Source: Nyssa sinensis (lineage: Eukaryota; Streptophyta; Magnoliopsida; Cornales; Nyssaceae). Taken from it: a stretch of 64,000 nt of DNA. The position numbers and the translations under genes were made by a program. How positions within the stretch are numbered: position 1 is the stretch's first letter; every line of letters begins with the position of its first letter. The stretch covers positions 4,092,392 through 4,156,391 of the forward strand of contig CM018036.1 of the NCBI GenBank assembly GCA_008638375.1, written 5' to 3'. Shown here piece by piece: positions 58,963 to 64,000 of this stretch. The notes beneath the pieces were generated by a model that did not search any database, was not told where the DNA came from, and was given only the letters and a program-made list of their open reading frames with translations.

Positions 58963-59625
58963 AAGGATGACAATTTGACCCGTCTCGTCGGAGCCCCGCC
59001 CCTAATGAAACAGGTTCTGGATGATAATAAACGGGACGGGGTTGGATTTGGAGATAAGAGTAAAAAACTCCAGCGAGAGAGGAGGACGAGGAGGGGCCAC
59101 CCTAGCCCCGAACCCGCCTCGATTATACTTAAAATTAATCTTCTTACCCTTATTAGTTTATTGTTTTGTTTATTTATGAGGATTTTTTTTAGATTTGAAG
59201 TAATTTTGTGATGTGGTGACTTGAAAAGTTAGTACTTAGGATTTGAATTATTTCATGTTTGTAGATTTGTAGTATTGTTTTATTTATTTATGAGATATGA
59301 TTTTAGTAGTAAATTTTTTTTTATATTAATTCATTTGATTGAGCTATGCATTTGGATAATATTGAAATCTTATCAATATTAAAAATTGATTATTAAATTT
59401 ATAATTTTAACATTTTAAATTTAGACTTATAAAGGTGTTTAATAATAACTTTTTGGGAGAGCAAGGTGGGACGGAGCCTTGACTAGAGACGAGGGTCAAT
59501 AAACGAAGTTGGAGTTGAAATAAACTATTAGACGAGACGTAACGAAACGGAATCAGATATGAGAATTTTAAATCAGATCGGAGTTGGGAAAGGACCCGCC
59601 GCAAACCCAGCCATTGCCATTCCTG
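58963..59625. mobile_element. 663-bp foldback element with 9-bp target duplication
   Basis: The left end reads 'aaggatgacaatttgacccg' and the right end reversed reads 'aggaatggcaatggctgg', with GC-rich 'cccg/cggg' subterminal repeats on both sides against an AT-rich core. 'tgtatgaat' occurs exactly at 58954-58962 and 59626-59634. This is the common dicot 'ggatggcaa...gacccg' type of non-autonomous element. The 95-aa frame across its left end is not a gene. Confidence 0.7.
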
Positions 59626-60185
59626 TGTATGAATCATATAAGCCGTCGGGTGGTGCGTGGGAGGGTGATTACGTGGACTTCCAGGTTAAAAGCGCCAAAA
59701 ATGCGTTGTGGTGGAAATACTAATGGTGCAAGGGTAGGAATGTAAATTACCCAAGTTTAACTCTTACTTTTTAAACACAGGACAGTATTATAATCATCAA
59801 TAATTAATACAATCCCATTTATTTTAAACAGAGTCTAAAATTTTACTAACATCTTAATTAACTTTATTCTCTTTATTATTTAATTCTAATATTATTTGAC
59901 AATCAAACATACCATTAATCACAGTCTGCACATAAAATATTTGAATGCTTCAAATTACTTTTAACACTCGTAAATTAAAACACATTAATTAATTATAAAT
60001 TATCAGTAAATAAATTATTTTATAAATTAATTCAATAAATCAAATTAGTATGTCAAATATTTTACATCCAAAAATCATACACATTATGGAATGAACGGAA
60101 TTATAGCATTACTCAGTACCAAATACATAGATAGAAGGCTCCTCTCCATGACATATTGCCCAAAAATAAGCCATCATTCGTAATG

Positions 60186-60187
<2 letters not shown>

Positions 60188-60212
<25 letters not shown>
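60188..60212. repeat. (TA)n microsatellite
   Basis: About twelve TA units, some 95 bp beyond the stop codon of the proline-rich gene, so probably in its 3' UTR. Confidence 0.85.
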
Positions 60213-60217
<5 letters not shown>

Positions 60218-60305
60218 AAATTACAATTGCCACTAGCTTCTAACAGCTACATGCTTGATTATTTCAAGTAGAACCTAACCATGGAGATAAAAACGAATTT
60301 ATATC

Positions 60306-61655
60306 TTAAGACGGGGGTGAACCGGCTTGTGGTGGAAGCTGAAACGGAGGGAAGAAAGGAAGTGCCGGTGATGGTGGTGGCAGTGGATCGGTAAAGACGA
60401 TATCTGGTGCGGGTGGTGCAGATGAAAATGGTAGTGGTTCTACTGGATTTTCAGGCATATCTGGAATCACCGGCGGTGGCAAAAAAAAGTCTGGTGACTG
60501 TGGAAATGGGAATGCTGGTGTCTGAACTACGCCCCTGTCTGGTGCCGGAGGGGTCGACGTGATTGGTGGAGTGAATGAAAATGGCAGTTGGGGTGGAAGT
60601 AGTGGAAGTTGCGGAGGCTCTTGTGGTGGAGAAAATATTGGGAAGAGAGGTGGTGCTGGTGTAAATTCAATTGGTGGGAAGTCTTGTTCGGGTGGTGGAG
60701 AAAATATGGGGACAAGAGGTGGTGCTGGTGTAAATTCATCTGGTGGAGGAACGAGAAAGTCTGGTGGTAGTGGAAAGATAGGCGGTGGAGAAAATATTGG
60801 AAGTGTCGGACTGTCTGGGGTTATATCAGGAGGTGATAACCATGGAAAAATTGGTGGTTGGATGACTTCGGGTGGTGGTGGTGAAGGAACCAGCGGAGGT
60901 GGTGGAAATATGATGGGGATTACAGGTGGTGGGGGAGAAGGAATTAGTATTGGTGGTGGTGGTGGTGGTGGTGAAAGTGGCGGTGGTGATGGAACCAAGG
61001 GTGGTGGCGGTGGGGGTGAAGGTTCCGGAGGCGGTGGAGGTGAGGGTTCTGGAGGTGGCGGTGGAGAGAGTATTGCAGGTGGTGTCGGTGTCGGTGTCGG
61101 AGGCGGAGTCGTGGGGACTACTGGCGGCGGGGATGCAGGTGTAACCGGCGGTGGTGTCTGAACTAGTGGAGGTGGTGACGGTAAAGGGACAACTGGTGGC
61201 GGAAGTGATATCACTGGTGGTGGAGAGGATACTAAAGGCGGTGGTTGGACTATCGGTGGAGGTGAAGGGACAAGTGGAGGTAGAGGAATCTGTGGGGGTG
61301 AAGGGACTAGTGGAGGCAGATTAGGAACTGATGGAGGAGAAGGGACAGTTGGTGGTAGTGGCGGATTTCGACCAGCTGATGGAGTAGGTGTTGGCTCAAA
61401 TGGATTTTTGGGGGAGGAACGTTGGAAAGGCCATTTTCCACAGCTTCCAAAGAGATATTGATAAAATGGGTCACAGTTTGATGATCCTCTTGTTCCCCTT
61501 CCGCCGCCGCCACCTCTTGTACGGCTCGATCTTCTCTTGTTCTCTTCTTCTATTCTTTGATGGCGTTTGTGGTTTGGAAGAGTCCTGGCTTCTGTGATTG
61601 CCGAAGCAATCAAGAGCAATGCTAACAGCGTCACAATCACTACTTTGGGTTTCAT
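60306..61655 (-). CDS. Secreted proline-rich/extensin-like cell-wall protein
   Basis: An intronless frame of 449 aa from the ATG at 61655. Residues 1-23 are a clear signal peptide (MKPKVVIVTLLALLLIASAI, cleavage near TEA-R). A basic, Gly/Arg-rich segment (28-58) follows, then the conserved two-cysteine motif CDPFYQYLFGSCGKWPF (61-77; Cys61 and Cys72) seen in a family of small plant Hyp-rich proteins. Residues ~98-449 are dominated by Pro with SPPP, SPPPPPP and PSPPP runs, expected to be hydroxylated and arabinosylated on the way to the wall. After YQY (65-67) there is no Tyr, so extensin-type Tyr cross-links in the repeat region are not expected. A 23-residue unit (FTPAPPL.PIFSPP...) is duplicated near residues 310-355. 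TATA-like CTATATATAA lies about 95 bp upstream. The complementary Gly-rich frame (60559-61161) is a shadow. Confidence 0.87.
   Translation of the reverse strand: MKPKVVIVTLLALLLIASAITEARTLPNHKRHQRIEEENKRRSSRTRGGGGGRGTRGSSNCDPFYQYLFGSCGKWPFQRSSPKNPFEPTPTPSAGRNPPLPPTVPSPPSVPNLPPLVPSPPQIPLPPLVPSPPPIVQPPPLVSSPPPVISLPPPVVPLPSPPPLVQTPPPVTPASPPPVVPTTPPPTPTPTPPAILSPPPPPEPSPPPPPEPSPPPPPPLVPSPPPLSPPPPPPPILIPSPPPPVIPIIFPPPPLVPSPPPPEVIQPPIFPWLSPPDITPDSPTLPIFSPPPIFPLPPDFLVPPPDEFTPAPPLVPIFSPPPEQDFPPIEFTPAPPLFPIFSPPQEPPQLPLLPPQLPFSFTPPITSTPPAPDRGVVQTPAFPFPQSPDFFLPPPVIPDMPENPVEPLPFSSAPPAPDIVFTDPLPPPSPALPFFPPFQLPPQAGSPPS
60625..60762. repeat. In-frame 69-bp tandem duplication
   Basis: 'ggtggagaaaatat.ggga' starts at 60625 and again at 60694, giving the two FTPAPPL.PIFSPP units in the proline-rich protein. 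Confidence 0.7.
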
Positions 61656-62151
61656 CTCTCTAGTACTTCATTGTTCTCCTCTCTAGCAATTTTGATCTGT
61701 TGGTGATTCCATTTTCTTCATCCATCCAACAAAATTCAAGCATATGTTATATATAGATTATAGGTAGGGCGTGCTCTCGTGATCCTTGGAAATCTACTTA
61801 CAAAATTATAAATATAAGTTCAATTATATTTTAAAATACTTAAATTTATCGAGCTTAGTTTGTTTTCAATTTATGAGCCAAAAAAAAAGTTTTATATTAA
61901 TTTCGAAACGATCAAAAAATCGGCTTGAATTCAACTCTATTAATGTTCAAGAAATTGACTTAAAATATTAATAAGTCTAATGTTAATATAATTAAAAATT
62001 TATTTATTTTAATAAATTAAAAATAAATAACATACTATTTAGCTCAACTTAAAATCATCTACCATCCTAATTATAGGAGTTAATGGCAATCAGTGCCGCA
62101 GTAATGGAAGTGATCAGAATATGACCCACTTCTCCTCTGTTGCTGTGTCTA

Positions 62152-62187
<36 letters not shown>

Positions 62188-63900
62188 CTATAAGCTCCAA
62201 CTTAGGATACTTTAACGATGGTCTAAATATTGAGTATTTATTTATGTAAATTATTTTATTTCAACTTCTAAATAGTTAAAAAATTATATTTCATATATAA
62301 ATTTGAAGTTTTTTAGATCACTTATTCATTAAAACACCTTTCATATATATATATATATATATACATATTGATTCTGTACAGCTACAAAGACCGATTTCGG
62401 GCATGTAATCTCTTGACCTAAATGGCTTAAATGCAGCGTTTGGAGATACATAAGAGTAAATAGTGTAGCAAGAGACAGCGATGGGGAGGCCAGTTAATGG
62501 TTCCGAATATCGAGAGATGATGGACTTAATTGGTCGAAGGCATTGTCTCTCACTCCCCTATCTCTAATCTCCTCATGCAAAGCTTCTCTGTTACACAGTG
62601 GACACGACACAGGAAGCAGTTGAAGGGCGGAATGGGTGGATAATCAATGAGAAAGGCTGCCTAGTTTTTACGTGCCAAGTTTTTTTTTTTTGACTTGAAC
62701 AACCTTAAATGCTGACCCTAGTCCCTGCCTCCCTGTTCTTATTGTCATTCCTATTCCTTGTGTGGATATTTATCTCACAAGAGAACAGACCACTGGTCTT
62801 GTGGATATTTACACAATTATACACATTTATATATATATATATATAAAAATAAATTCAAGTTATTATAAAATTATTATATCCATAATCAGTCACCCTAGTG
62901 AAATTATTTAATCCCCTACATACACTGTTGCATAGCTTCTTTGGACTATCCAATCTCTTTCTGTAACCAAGTGATCATTTTTTTCAATTATCTTGGTAGA
63001 AGAACTTTGATTGCCTAGTAAGAAATTGACATCAAAAATAAAAATTTTAACAGTATTTTCTTATTTATTATATGGTTTTTAGGAGAGTTTTGATATTTTA
63101 AATTAAAACATTAAACTTTACATTCTAAATCACGAATAATTCATAGTTTTGAACCGATATAATTTACAATTTGTTATAGTAACTATTAGTTGGATAGCAT
63201 TGCTACTGTAAGTGATTAGGTAACAAGTCCCACTCTGATGTGAATCTGATTACCTGAATTTTATTCTTCCATCCCTCCCTCTGTAGGGCCATTCCTTTTG
63301 TTAAATCAATGATCATCAAATATTCTCTCTCTACCTCGCTTGCTTTATAGCCCTGTTCTTGAAGTGCCTTTATCTTGGCATTAAGAATTCAAAACTGGTG
63401 AAGCGATTGACATTTGCTGAATGTGACAACACTATGTAATGTCATATATTAAGCTTAATACCTAATTTGTAAAATCAGATTTGTTAATCATAATGAAGCT
63501 GTCAGTGAGCAGTTGTCAACCCTAGGGCATCATGGCTGGTTAGTGTTGACCGTAATTAAAACATATTCTTTATTAATTATCCTCTAATTTCATAGTGTCA
63601 CTCACACAAACAAGTGCTGTATCTTTAGCCCAGCAGTGCTTTTATCCTAATCCAAAATTAAGATGGTGAGGAAGAGAAAACTGACAATTGATGATTTAAC
63701 AAAGCACACACAGACACAATGTTTGTCAATATCTACTAAAAAGCAGAGATATTATTTAATAAGCTTAAGCAAAAATAGGTAGATTGAGAATGATCATAGT
63801 AATATTTCCTCCCAAGAACTGGAACAATGTTAAATCCTAAATCCTATGACCTCTATTTCCAACATCGGATCGTATATAACAAATCTCTGTCTGTTGGATT
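61656..63900. other. Proline-rich gene promoter and right intergenic DNA
   Basis: 61656-61760 is the probable core promoter of the proline-rich gene. Beyond it are (TA)n tracts (62155-62184, 62345-62363, about 62830-62845) and AT-rich DNA with a GC-richer piece at 62380-62660. No gene recognised. Confidence 0.45.
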
Positions 63901-63914
63901 ATTCATAGCCCCTT

Positions 63915-63938
63915 CATCATCATCATCATCATCATCAT
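63915..63938. repeat. (CAT)8 microsatellite
   Basis: Eight CAT units near the right edge. On the minus strand they read as poly-Asp or poly-Met, but stops on both sides argue against coding. Confidence 0.85.
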
Positions 63939-64000
63939 CCTCGATGAATCAAAATTGAAAGAAAAATAAATACAAGATGATAAATAGCTTCCGATTTCTT

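Noticed and set aside
60559..61161. Plus-strand 200-aa Gly-rich frame opposite the proline-rich gene
   Set aside because: It is the complement of Pro codons (CCN/NGG), lacks a signal peptide or any domain, and the opposite frame has a signal peptide and a conserved Cys motif.
63880..64000. Minus-strand poly-Asp frame over the (CAT)n tract as the end of another gene
   Set aside because: Stops occur just upstream and downstream and there is no splice-site support.

Overview
This is a window of nuclear chromosome from a dicot plant, most likely a woody core eudicot. The evidence is long GT-AG introns, AT-rich intergenic DNA full of short transposon remnants and microsatellites, plant-only families (DUF247, PPR, AP2/ERF, Hyp-rich wall protein), and poly(T)/'gataagta' retroposon scars. 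The species cannot be named from the sequence. There are eight protein-coding loci and no convincing tRNA, rRNA or CRISPR.

Layout: (1) 1-483 (-), 5' end of a DUF247 gene running off the left edge. Its promoter block recurs twice more in 2.8-4.5 kb, in DNA that also carries two tRNA-iMet-primed LTR-type remnants. (2) 7035-8477 (-), an organelle-targeted P-class PPR protein, head to head across 419 bp with (3) 8897-19867 (+), plastid 3-isopropylmalate dehydrogenase (11 exons, 405 aa; Leu or Leu/glucosinolate pathway). (4) 23023-24426 (+), an F-box/LRR protein. (5) 26614-33401 (+), plastid acetylornithine aminotransferase (3 exons; Arg pathway). (6) 38990-39622 (+), an AP2/ERF factor whose probable C-terminus with an LxLxL motif lies in another frame. 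(7) 47251-53238 (-), a five-exon plant-specific unknown protein with an internal basic stretch, a short coiled coil and a C-terminal EAR-like LNLPL. (8) 60306-61655 (-), a secreted proline-rich/extensin-like wall protein.

From memory, genes 2-7 correspond to the Arabidopsis block At1g80550-At1g80610 (PPR, IMD2, F-box/RNI, ERF084, WRKY66, WIN1, unknown). If so, this is an old syntenic segment in which the ERF and the aminotransferase appear in swapped order and no WRKY is seen. The genes share neighbourhood and, in two cases, plastid amino-acid synthesis. They do not form an operon or a dedicated system.

The most notable signals are: three genes each needing one base removed, or a non-canonical splice, to read through; several miniature transposons with identifiable ends and 8-9 bp target duplications; a MITE plus a tandem duplication in the ERF promoter; the decayed DUF247 promoter array; and a candidate EAR motif in the unknown protein. 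I found no clear evidence for a wholly new biological system.
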